Shown: piece by piece, positions 1 to 5,274 of the stretch
How the letters are laid out: every line of letters starts with the position of its first letter
How positions within the stretch are numbered: position 1 is the first letter of the stretch
Source of the DNA: a bacterium
GTDB lineage: Bacteria; Babelota; Babeliae; Babelales; RVW-14
Length of the DNA stretch: 8,242 nucleotides
Assembly: GCA_023249955.1 (NCBI GenBank)
Contig: JAHFBR010000048.1
Span: 1-8,242 of the forward strand
Reading direction: 5' to 3'
The notes under the pieces: model-generated
Databases searched by the model: none
What the model was told of the DNA's origin: nothing
What the model saw: the letters and a program-made list of their open reading frames with translations, nothing else
Made by a program: the position numbers and the translations under genes

Positions 1-527
1 TGAAGGCAAACGAAGCATGGATTAAATATGAGAATGATACGCTTTTGTTATATCCACAACCTTCGCTCGTCAAGATCATTGCATACGGAGTTGCGGCAGG
101 TGTGGTGACAGCTGCAGGTGCGTATATTTTATGCTCGTCAGAAAAATCTGGTGATCCAAAAGCCCTATCAAAGCCTGCAAAACTGTTTTATGGGCTTGGT
201 AGTTTGGCAGCAGGTGGCCTATCATTCTACGCGTTTCAAAAAAATCTTTTACAGCGCTTAGATCAAACAAAACCGATCTTAAAAATAGATGCAGAAGGTA
301 TTGTGTACGACGATTATGAAAAGATACTTTGGGGTGATATCACCTATTTTGAGATGCAGAAAAAAGAAAATGATGGCATTGAATCGAACAAAGTAATATT
401 ATATTCGGCACATGAGAATCGATCTTTTGATTTAACGATTAACTGCAATGATCTACCGATAACCTTCAAGCAATTTATCACTTTGATACGCTATTATCTT
501 GACCGAAGAGAGAAGCCATCTGAGTAA
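1..527 (+). CDS. Two-helix membrane protein with PH-like C-terminal domain (STM3941-like), 5' end at window edge
   Basis: The reading frame is open from the window edge (first full codon at 3) to the stop at 525-527. Bases 1-2 are TG in this frame, so if the preceding base is A, G or T the gene could start exactly there (M-K-A-N-E-A-W). A TTG at 45 is a weaker start because it would cut off coding-like residues. From codon 3, a short polar N-terminus is followed by two hydrophobic helices at about residues 24-44 and 60-79. A soluble tail then contains an ILKIDAEGIVYDDYEKILWGDI-type stretch. This layout (two helices, then a 'hydrophobic-DxxGI...WxDI' strand pattern) resembles the STM3941 family of small membrane proteins with a PH-like domain, whose function is unknown. 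The family call is from pattern memory only. The gene ends 31 bases before the TPP aptamer and is probably a separate transcription unit. Confidence 0.7.
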   Translation, partial: KANEAWIKYENDTLLLYPQPSLVKIIAYGVAAGVVTAAGAYILCSSEKSGDPKALSKPAKLFYGLGSLAAGGLSFYAFQKNLLQRLDQTKPILKIDAEGIVYDDYEKILWGDITYFEMQKKENDGIESNKVILYSAHENRSFDLTINCNDLPITFKQFITLIRYYLDRREKPSE

Positions 528-558
528 ATTATAAAAAAAATAATCGGTGTTTTTTAAT

Positions 559-640
559 AACCAGGGGTGCTGTAAAAGGCTGAGAGGGCGCGAGCCCAAC
601 CCTAGAACCTGACAAGGTTAATACCTGCGAAGGAAGTGTT
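559..640 (+). promoter_or_regulatory. TPP (thiamine pyrophosphate) riboswitch, translational type
   Basis: The conserved THI-box blocks appear in order: GGGGTGC (564-570), CTGAGA (580-585), ACCC (599-602), ACCTGA (607-612), TAAT (619-622) and TGCGAAGGAAG (626-636). Visible helices are P2 (GGG near 564-567 with CCC 600-602), an optional P3a hairpin GGGC-GCGA-GCCC (586-597) closed by a GNRA tetraloop, P4 (CCT 608-610 with AGG 631-633) and P5 (AGGT 615-618 with ACCT 623-626, enclosing the TAAT loop). P1 is short (AAC 559-561 with GTT 638-640). The Shine-Dalgarno GAAGGA (629-634) overlaps the 3' strand of P4, six bases before the ATG at 641. Ligand-stabilised folding should therefore hide the ribosome site directly, and no intrinsic terminator is visible. 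The RNA's promoter is unclear. TATAAA at 530-535 could be a -10, but I see no convincing -35. Confidence 0.95.
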
Positions 641-2080
641 ATGATTTCTACTGCGCGCACAGCGCCATCGTTTGATGTTATCTACAAAAAAAATATGCAA
701 TGGGGCCTTTACGGCAGCATGCTTTTTGAAGGCATTGTGCTGGTGCACCGTGTCATGATCTTTAGCACGTTGTCACTACAAGCCTACGGCATTGTGGTCA
801 GTATGCTTTCGCTCATTCATCTGGGTGCACATATTGCCGACTGGGGAGCAACTAATTCGGTGCCGCCACTCTTGCCGTACTTTACGCGCAGCAAGCAGCA
901 TTTTAAAAGCATGATGTTGTATCACACGCTTGCGCTTCACCTGCCCATCGTGTTGCTGACAACGGCGATTATGGCGATGTGGCTGCAAGCGCATCCCGCA
1001 CTTATTGATATGCCGGGAGCCTTGGCAATCTTTGCTTTTTTGGTTTGCATTGAAAGTGCGCGCAATTTTGTGCGGCAATTTTTGTACACCGTGCAACGGA
1101 CGCAGTTGGTGGTGACCATTGAGTTGAGTTTGCTGTTTGGGCGCATTGTGGTGCTGTGGGGCGCGTATCTTGTGTTGCAGCAGCCGTTAACACCATTTTT
1201 TATTCTTGCATCACATGTGGTTGAAATGCTGCTGTGCATGCTGTTATTTGCTGGGGTGCTGCGCGGGGTTTATCGGGGGTTGCCGGATTATGCAGCGCAA
1301 TTTTCTGGTTTGTGCTCGTATCCTTCGAGACACTCGGCCGAGGGCCTCGTTCCTCAGGACGAGCGGATACAGCATCCCGCTCACCCTGAGGAGCGTGCCA
1401 CCTCTGTGGCGAGCGTCTCGAAGGGTAATTTTCAGTATTTTGCTCGCATAAAATTTTTCAATTATATTTTGCGCCTCAGCCGTAACCTTTTTACATCAAA
1501 CTTTTTAACGCCCCTGTTTGCACTTCACTTTGGCCTTGCCACCGCCGGTATTTTTTATTTTGCCAGCAAGCTTGCATCCGCGCTGCTTTCAGTGGTTAAA
1601 ATTACGATTGGTTACGCCGGTAACGGTTTGCTAGCCGCAGCTAAGAAGACTTCTGACAGTCAGCTCCGGGTTGTTTTTGCGCGCTTAAGCAGAAAGCTCT
1701 TTTTGATCAGCGTACCGCTGGTTGCTGTATTTATCGTGCTAGCACCGCTGGTGAGCCATTTTTGGTATGCCCAGCAGTTGTCGTATCAAATTTTTATGCT
1801 GTGCACGCTTTTTTTACTCTTGAGCATCGCAGAATGTAGCTTTATTTTGTATGAATGTTTTTATATCATTCAGCATGCGGCACAACAATTATTTGTCATG
1901 AAGCTTGTTGAACTGGCCATTTTTTATGGTTTTATGTATTTTTTCAAAACGACATCACCGTATGTGTTGTTGATGGGTGTTGTTATGGTGCGATTGTTAA
2001 CGCTGGCTGCCGTTGTGTATCATGCGTATTGTTACTGGCACGTGGCCCCAGCAATTAAAAAAAGTAGGGAGATTCAATGA
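641..2080 (+). CDS. Polytopic membrane protein, MOP/flippase-like, under TPP riboswitch control; candidate thiamine-related transporter
   Basis: The 479-residue product has about 12 hydrophobic segments, roughly at residues 22-41, 44-66, 91-115, 125-145, 157-178, 184-208, 283-308, 311-333, 352-375, 382-409, 417-435 and 440-463. A long hydrophilic loop at about 212-268 separates two six-helix halves. This is the usual layout of the MOP superfamily (MATE and polysaccharide/lipid flippases), and the length fits. No catalytic motif is visible and the family call is tentative. The start at 641 is fixed by the riboswitch-embedded Shine-Dalgarno at 629-634. Residues 228-262 are encoded by a palindromic repeat inserted in frame, all within the central loop. 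The gene overlaps the next one by 4 bases (ATGA). Known TPP-riboswitch regulons contain thiamine synthesis genes and thiamine or precursor transporters, so uptake or export of thiamine, a precursor or a phosphate ester is inferred. An envelope-lipid flippase is the alternative. Confidence 0.8.
   Translation: MISTARTAPSFDVIYKKNMQWGLYGSMLFEGIVLVHRVMIFSTLSLQAYGIVVSMLSLIHLGAHIADWGATNSVPPLLPYFTRSKQHFKSMMLYHTLALHLPIVLLTTAIMAMWLQAHPALIDMPGALAIFAFLVCIESARNFVRQFLYTVQRTQLVVTIELSLLFGRIVVLWGAYLVLQQPLTPFFILASHVVEMLLCMLLFAGVLRGVYRGLPDYAAQFSGLCSYPSRHSAEGLVPQDERIQHPAHPEERATSVASVSKGNFQYFARIKFFNYILRLSRNLFTSNFLTPLFALHFGLATAGIFYFASKLASALLSVVKITIGYAGNGLLAAAKKTSDSQLRVVFARLSRKLFLISVPLVAVFIVLAPLVSHFWYAQQLSYQIFMLCTLFLLLSIAECSFILYECFYIIQHAAQQLFVMKLVELAIFYGFMYFFKTTSPYVLLMGVVMVRLLTLAAVVYHAYCYWHVAPAIKKSREIQ
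1319..1427 (+). repeat. In-frame palindromic repeat with cloverleaf-like fold inside the flippase-like gene
   Basis: The outer arms CCTTCGAGAC (1322-1331) and GTCTCGAAGG (1415-1424) are perfectly complementary, and the stem extends outward to 1319 and 1427 with one wobble pair. Inside are three further hairpins: CTCGGCCGAG (1333-1342); a long central stem made of CCTCAGG (1352-1358) with CCTGAGG (1385-1391) plus GAGCGG (1361-1366) with CCGCTC (1377-1382); and GCCAC-ctct-GTGGC (1397-1410). The 'CCTTCGAGAC ... CTCAGGA ... TCTCGAAGG' signature resembles a dispersed intergenic repeat I recall from many proteobacterial and other genomes. Here it lies within an ORF without breaking the frame and encodes a polar, helix-free stretch rich in P, R, E, H and S. 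Insertion into a pre-existing gene is inferred from its composition and position. Confidence 0.85.
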
Positions 2081-2493
2081 AAAAGTATTTGTTGTTTGTT
2101 GTAGGCATGCTGTTGGTGCCGAATTTTACGGCATCTGCGATGCGTTGGGTTTGGGAGATTGAGAAGGGGTTAGAAAAAGCACGGATGGAGCAACAGGAAA
2201 GACTGATAAAGAAGTGGTGTCGTAATTTTATTGATAGCCTCTCTGCCCATCATAAGAAAAAATTTTTAGCACGTCTTAAGAAGTTTTGGATATACGATGA
2301 TCCAGCAAGGTTTATCTGTGTTGTGGAACGCGATATAAGTTATGTAAATGCTGAATATGCTCAAAAACTGGGAATTGCTGGACTGATATACGAACGTGAT
2401 CCTCGCATCAAAGCATGGTTTGAGCCCCGCGTGCGCGTTGTTTTTACCCCTGATGCTTTTAAAGAGCTTATTCGCCTTGCTCAGGAAACCTAA
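2077..2493 (+). CDS. Small secreted protein of unknown function, translationally coupled to the flippase-like gene
   Basis: The 138-residue product starts MKKYLLFVVGMLLVPNFTA, a typical Sec signal peptide with likely cleavage after A-S-A near residue 21. The mature part of about 117 residues is basic and helical, rich in K, R, E and W (for example a QQERLIKKW stretch at about 39-47). It contains no cysteine pairs beyond scattered residues and no motif I recognise. The start codon overlaps the stop of the upstream gene (ATGA at 2077-2080). A strong Shine-Dalgarno AGGGAG (2066-2071) lies inside that gene, so translation is probably coupled and the gene falls under the same TPP control. It probably acts in the periplasm or outside the cell. 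Whether it assists the membrane protein is unknown. Confidence 0.8.
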   Translation: MKKYLLFVVGMLLVPNFTASAMRWVWEIEKGLEKARMEQQERLIKKWCRNFIDSLSAHHKKKFLARLKKFWIYDDPARFICVVERDISYVNAEYAQKLGIAGLIYERDPRIKAWFEPRVRVVFTPDAFKELIRLAQET

Positions 2494-2513
2494 CCACTCT
2501 GAGACGTGTAATC

Positions 2514-3071
2514 ATGCTAAAAAGTACGCTATTTGCGTTGCTGTTTTCAGTTAATTTTTGTTACGGCATGCAGGCACCGGCTCCTGAGGGCCTGCATGCG
2601 CTTGAATTTTATCAACACGTTGCGCGTACTTTTTTTGATGGTCACGAAAGAACCTCATCGCAACAGACAAAAGTCAGGGCTCTTTTTGACGCAATTATGC
2701 CAGCATATCGGGCGACACTTGCATCCGCTTGCGAAGCAAAAAAATACGATAAAGTTTCTGAAATTTTGGGTCATGCAGAACGAAATTATGCGCTTATGCG
2801 TTCGCGTGATGCCATGATCAGACGAGATTTTGCGGTGTATATAAACTATTTATATCGCTGGGGCTGCATGCGGCAGTTGGGTTGTTATTGCGATGATGCC
2901 GATTATGCAATGTTGCAGCAGTATGGATTTACAGACCAGCTTGAAAAAATCCCAGAAGCAGATTATGCTGCACAGCTCGTACAACGTTTTCCTGAAGATG
3001 CTGTGCTTGCTCGTAAAACAGTAGAAGGTCTGCTGTTTGCCCGTGCGGTTGCACGGCTGTCTGGAGCTTAA
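2514..3071 (+). CDS. Secreted protein of unknown function, third gene of the riboswitch-led operon
   Basis: The 185-residue product has an N-terminal hydrophobic signal (MLKSTLFALLFSVNFCYG), with cleavage likely after residue 18 or after M-Q-A at about 21. The mature protein looks all-helical, with repeated amphipathic stretches such as those around residues 60-75, 78-100 and 150-175. A small cysteine cluster (WGCMRQLGCYCDD, about 116-128) could bind a metal or form disulfides. No known family was recognised. It begins 20 bases after the previous stop on the same strand with only a weak ribosome site (GAG near 2501), which is consistent with read-through from the upstream genes. No convincing terminator follows: CCC-tgtt-GGG before a T run at about 3101-3118 is too short a stem to call. 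Confidence 0.75.
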   Translation: MLKSTLFALLFSVNFCYGMQAPAPEGLHALEFYQHVARTFFDGHERTSSQQTKVRALFDAIMPAYRATLASACEAKKYDKVSEILGHAERNYALMRSRDAMIRRDFAVYINYLYRWGCMRQLGCYCDDADYAMLQQYGFTDQLEKIPEADYAAQLVQRFPEDAVLARKTVEGLLFARAVARLSGA

Positions 3072-3168
3072 AAGCTGATACAAGCTGAGGCCCTGTTGGG
3101 TTTTTATCACAGCCCATAGTGTCTAAGAAAAATAGTGCAGAAAAATCGCGCTTATTGGTTACTAGGGG

Positions 3169-3197
3169 CGTCATTCCCGCGAAGGCGGGAATCCAGG
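3169..3197 (+). repeat. Left REP-like hairpin / terminal inverted repeat
   Basis: ATTCCCGC (3173-3180) pairs perfectly with GCGGGAAT (3185-3192) around the loop GAAG. The hairpin is flanked by CGTC on the left and CCAGG on the right. It is the inverted partner of the hairpin at 3282-3310. Confidence 0.8.
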
Positions 3198-3204
3198 TGA
3201 TGTT

Positions 3205-3312
3205 ATGAAGAAATTTTATGTTTATATTGCGATGCTATCAGCAGAGAGAAGCAGATTAAAAAAGACGAATAGAGAAGCTAGCCTGGATCCCCGCCTCCGC
3301 GGGGATGACGAA
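3205..3312 (+). pseudogene. Possible internally deleted GIY-YIG endonuclease remnant inside the MITE-like element
   Basis: An ORF beginning at 3205 reads MKKFYVYI and then, after a few residues, ERSRLKKTNREAS followed by LDPRLRGDDE, which is the translation of the right-hand REP hairpin. Small stand-alone GIY-YIG/URI-domain proteins (COG2827) commonly start with a 'YYVYI' strand, end with an 'EKxLKKWNRxWK' helix, and are often bordered by this same repeat, which gives an 'LDxRxRGxD' tail. The ORF here looks like the two ends of such a gene with the GIY-YIG catalytic middle deleted. The similarity covers only about 20 residues, so it could be chance. The frame stays open to 3387 but no functional protein is expected. 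Confidence 0.3.
3282..3310 (+). repeat. Right REP-like hairpin / terminal inverted repeat
   Basis: ATCCCCGC (3287-3294) pairs perfectly with GCGGGGAT (3299-3306) around the loop CTCC. The outer bases CCTGG and GACG match the reverse complement of the left end. Relative to the left hairpin, one base pair of the stem is changed on both sides, which preserves pairing. Confidence 0.8.
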
Positions 3313-3383
3313 ACACGTTGTTGTCTGTTTATGTATTTAATAGAGAACTTGAAACCGCAACAGAGCTTAAGGAAAAAAACAAT

Positions 3384-3803
3384 ATGATGAACACAAAAAA
3401 AATCGTAACGATCATTGGCGGCTTTATTATGCTTGCGATAAGTGTGGTGCAGGCGGTTTCGCTCCCAAATCAAAAAGAAATAGCTGAGTGTATAGCAGCA
3501 AAACTTCGATTGACTGGATGTTCTCATGAGCGTCCCGAGCTGGCGAACTATCTTAAGACTAGAAGTATTGTATGGCTATCGGACAAAATTGTATCACTGA
3601 GATTTTTGTGGGAAAAAGTTGCGCAATCAGTTGACGAGTACAGTGCCCAATTTCCCGGTCACAAGATCAACCGCGAGGCCACCATCAGAGAGGTTCTTGC
3701 AGTGCTGGTGCACAACTACGGTACTCCTGAGGAAATCAGGGCTCTTCATGCATACCTGTTTCTTCATGAAACGCGCCAAGCGCCGTTTATGGCGCGTTTA
3801 TAG
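3384..3803 (+). CDS. Small secreted protein of unknown function
   Basis: I prefer the ATG at 3384 (139 residues) over the upstream ATG at 3318. It follows a Shine-Dalgarno TAAGGA (3368-3373) and gives a clean signal peptide, MMNTKKIVTIIGGFIMLAI then SVVQA, with likely cleavage after residue 24. The extra 22 residues from 3318 would be polar and would bury the signal. The mature part of about 115 residues is mostly helical and includes an R/E-rich region and a GTPEEIRALHAYLF stretch near residues 113-126. No family is recognised. It starts 73 bases after the MITE-like element, so its promoter may lie in or next to that repeat. A GC-rich inverted repeat (3769-3777 with 3791-3799) overlaps the 3' end but is not followed directly by a T run. 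Confidence 0.75.
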   Translation: MMNTKKIVTIIGGFIMLAISVVQAVSLPNQKEIAECIAAKLRLTGCSHERPELANYLKTRSIVWLSDKIVSLRFLWEKVAQSVDEYSAQFPGHKINREATIREVLAVLVHNYGTPEEIRALHAYLFLHETRQAPFMARL

Positions 3804-3820
3804 CTCTATTTTTTGACAGA

Positions 3821-3849
3821 TTGACAACTGAAAGCGTTCTTGATAAAGT
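3821..3849 (+). promoter_or_regulatory. Candidate sigma70-type promoter for the leader of the ABC binding-protein gene
   Basis: A perfect -35 TTGACA (3821-3826) is followed after 17 bases by TAAAGT (3844-3849), preceded by TG at 3841-3842, so it has an extended -10 (TGATAAAGT). A second TTGACA lies at 3813-3818 with poorer spacing. Transcription would start near 3856, giving a leader of about 330 bases before the gene at 4187 and covering the 62-codon ORF and the terminator. This is a pattern match only. Confidence 0.45.
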
Positions 3850-3901
3850 CAGAATCGTTATTGTGGCGTAATTATCTAAGTTTAAAAGAGTTGGAATCGC
3901 G

Positions 3902-4090
3902 ATGAAAAGCATGAACCCATGCACATTCTCATCTGCTCTCCAAGCGCAAATTATCGGCAACGATGTTTGTGCTGACAACTCTTTTTCCCTATTCCAAGCA
4001 TGGTCTAATATTGTGGCGGGTACGTTTTTTATGTACGTGTATCGCCATATTATTGTTTCATGCTGGGATAATTACATGCAAGGCTCGTAA
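3902..4090 (+). CDS. Doubtful 62-codon ORF, possible leader peptide or small protein
   Basis: The predicted product has 62 residues, no signal peptide, one hydrophobic patch (about residues 36-52) and three cysteines. Its ribosome site is weak (TTGGA at 3891-3895 or AGAG at 3887-3890). It has two tryptophan codons, at 4001-4003 and 4064-4066. The second lies inside the segment that could pair with the terminator arm. If the region is an attenuator, this could be the leader peptide, though 62 residues is long for one. It may equally be a random open frame in non-coding DNA. No homologue is recognised. Confidence 0.3.
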   Translation: MKSMNPCTFSSALQAQIIGNDVCADNSFSLFQAWSNIVAGTFFMYVYRHIIVSCWDNYMQGS

Positions 4091-4120
4091 AAAAGCTTAA
4101 AAAACAGAAAAGAAAAATGT

Positions 4121-4157
4121 AAGGCTCCCAGCTGTAAAAGGCTGGGGGCCTTTTTTT
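4121..4157 (+). terminator. Strong intrinsic (rho-independent) terminator
   Basis: The 12-base-pair stem AAGGCTCCCAGC (4121-4132) with GCTGGGGGCCTT (4141-4152) has one T-G wobble and an 8-base loop. It runs into TTTTTTT (4151-4157). It either ends transcripts coming from upstream or acts as the terminator of an attenuator for the gene at 4187. Confidence 0.9.
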
Positions 4158-4186
4158 ATTGGTTACTTTTTTGAAGGGACGAAGTT

Positions 4187-5185
4187 ATGAATACAAAACA
4201 CATGATCCTGACACGATTTTTTATCGTTGGAGGGCTTATTGCACTTACCGTCATGTTGACGCAATGTGGACGTGCGCCAAAAGATGCACAAACCCTTACC
4301 ATTGGCATCTTGCAAACGGCGTCGCATCCTGCGCTTGATGCCGCACGCAAAGGCTTTGTGGAGTATTGCACCCACCACATGCCGGGTAAAAAAGTTGAAT
4401 TTATTGAGTACAATGGCCAGGGCTCCATTTCGCAGTTGCACAGCATGGCAAAAAGCTTGCACGCCAACCAAGACGTTGATGCGGTGTTTGCTATTGCAAC
4501 GCCTGCCGCGCAAGCGATGGCTCACGTTGAAAAACAGAAGCCAATTTTTATTGCTGCAGTGACCGATCCTCAGGCCGCCGGCTTGATGTCTCCGCAGAAA
4601 AATGTGTGTGGCACGCGGGATATGATCGACATTAGTGCCGAAATCGATCTCCTCGTAACGCTTGTCCCGCATGCGCACCGTGTTGCGTTGTTATTCAGTC
4701 CCGCAGAAGTGAACTCGTGTATCATGGTCAAAAAGATGGCTGCAGAGCTTGAAGCGCGTGGGCTGAAGCCGATCAATGTTGGCATAACGTCAGAAAACGA
4801 ACTGTTGGCGGCGGTCAGCATGGCATGCAAGCAAGCGGATGCGTTGCTGGCACCAACCGATAACCTTGTTGCAACCACGCTACCAGCAATTGCGGCAAAA
4901 GCGTTGCAAGAAAAAAAGCCACTGCTGGTGAGTGATAATATCTTGGTTCAACAGGGTGCACTTGCGGCGGCTGGTATCGATTATCAGTTGAGTGGCAAGC
5001 AGAGTGCTGAGCTTGCAAAGGTCGTTTTGCTTGAAGGTAAAACCCCTGCAGAAGTAGGCGTTGTGGCATCGGCATGCAACATGGTGGTGGTTAATAAGGA
5101 CGTTGCACGCACCTTGGGCGTGATGGTGCCAACCACGGGGTTTAAGAATATTGTGAAGGTTGGGAATTTGGTAGCGAAGCGGTAA
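4187..5185 (+). CDS. ABC transporter substrate-binding lipoprotein, COG2984/PF04392 (TrpX-like) family
   Basis: The 332-residue product has the usual length for the family. The N-terminus is a hydrophobic signal ending in L-T-Q-C (Cys27), a probable lipoprotein site, although Q before the Cys is unusual. The family pattern is clear: IGILQTASHPALDAARKGF (39-57), ATPAAQA (104-110), AAVTDPQAAGL (123-133), NVCGTRD (139-145), HRVALLFSPAEVNS (164-177), ADALLAPTDN (217-226), PLLVSDN (245-251), and QQGALAAAGIDYQLSGKQSAELAK (255-278). Members bind small ligands, tryptophan or other amino acids in the cases characterised, and deliver them to a cognate permease and ATPase. No such genes follow; the neighbours are methyltransferases. 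The start has a strong Shine-Dalgarno GAAGGGA (4173-4179). The ligand cannot be assigned from sequence. Confidence 0.9.
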   Translation: MNTKHMILTRFFIVGGLIALTVMLTQCGRAPKDAQTLTIGILQTASHPALDAARKGFVEYCTHHMPGKKVEFIEYNGQGSISQLHSMAKSLHANQDVDAVFAIATPAAQAMAHVEKQKPIFIAAVTDPQAAGLMSPQKNVCGTRDMIDISAEIDLLVTLVPHAHRVALLFSPAEVNSCIMVKKMAAELEARGLKPINVGITSENELLAAVSMACKQADALLAPTDNLVATTLPAIAAKALQEKKPLLVSDNILVQQGALAAAGIDYQLSGKQSAELAKVVLLEGKTPAEVGVVASACNMVVVNKDVARTLGVMVPTTGFKNIVKVGNLVAKR

Positions 5186-5274
5186 TGACGAAACCAGGAT
5201 TGTCTTTTTGTTTGTTCCTGCTACGCTTTCGAAAGTCTAAAATATTGTTCAAATATGTTTAAGGGTTTCTGAAG

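Larger units (their letters stand above)
3169..3310 (+). mobile_element. MITE-like element bounded by inverted REP-type palindromes
   Basis: The 29-base end CGTCATTCCCGC...GGCGGGAATCCAGG (3169-3197) reappears in reverse complement at 3282-3310 with only three differences, giving a 142-bp unit with terminal inverted repeats. Each end is itself a perfect hairpin. The differences that change the stem are compensated on both sides (TTCCCGC/GCGGGAA on the left, TCCCCGC/GCGGGGA on the right), so hairpin structure rather than sequence is preserved. The 'GTCATTCCCGC...GCGGGAATCCA' motif is a REP-like repeat I recall from many bacterial genomes. No target-site duplication is evident in the flanks. The interior holds a short ORF described separately. 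The element sits between two secreted-protein genes and may supply some of the leader for the gene at 3384. Confidence 0.75.
3850..4186 (+). other. Gene-poor leader region, possible transcription attenuator
   Basis: Between the secreted-protein stop (3803) and the binding-protein start (4187) there is no recognisable gene, only a 62-codon ORF of doubtful status. A strong terminator hairpin ends 29 bases before the ATG, which leaves little room for a promoter downstream of it. GCTGGGA (4062-4068) is perfectly complementary to TCCCAGC (4126-4132) in the 5' arm of the terminator, so an alternative fold could disrupt termination. TCCAAGC (3993-3999) could in turn pair with GCTGGGA with one mismatch. 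That matches the 1:2 / 2:3 / 3:4 logic of amino-acid attenuators. The complementary segments are short and chance pairing is quite possible. Confidence 0.25.

Noticed and set aside
3096..3120. Terminator after the 2514-3071 gene
   Set aside because: The only stem next to the T run (CCC-tgtt-GGG) has three or four pairs, too weak to call.
3318..3383. Upstream ATG at 3318 for the 139-residue secreted protein
   Set aside because: It lacks a good ribosome site and places 22 polar residues before an otherwise clean signal peptide starting at 3384.
3769..3814. Terminator overlapping the end of the 3384-3803 gene
   Set aside because: There is a 9-pair stem (3769-3777 with 3791-3799), but the T run begins about 10 bases later, so it does not fit an intrinsic terminator.
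3152..4167. Direct repeat TTATTGGTTACT at 3152-3163 and 4156-4167 bracketing about 1 kb
   Set aside because: A 12-base exact match is expected once or twice by chance in a window this size, and the bounded region has no mobile-element gene.
4163..4678. Minus-strand ORFs opposite the binding-protein gene
   Set aside because: They are shadows of a well-supported COG2984 gene and have no ribosome sites or recognisable motifs.
5226..5235. Palindrome CTTTCGAAAG upstream of the first methyltransferase as an operator
   Set aside because: A single 10-base palindrome without a second copy or conserved context is too weak to call a binding site.
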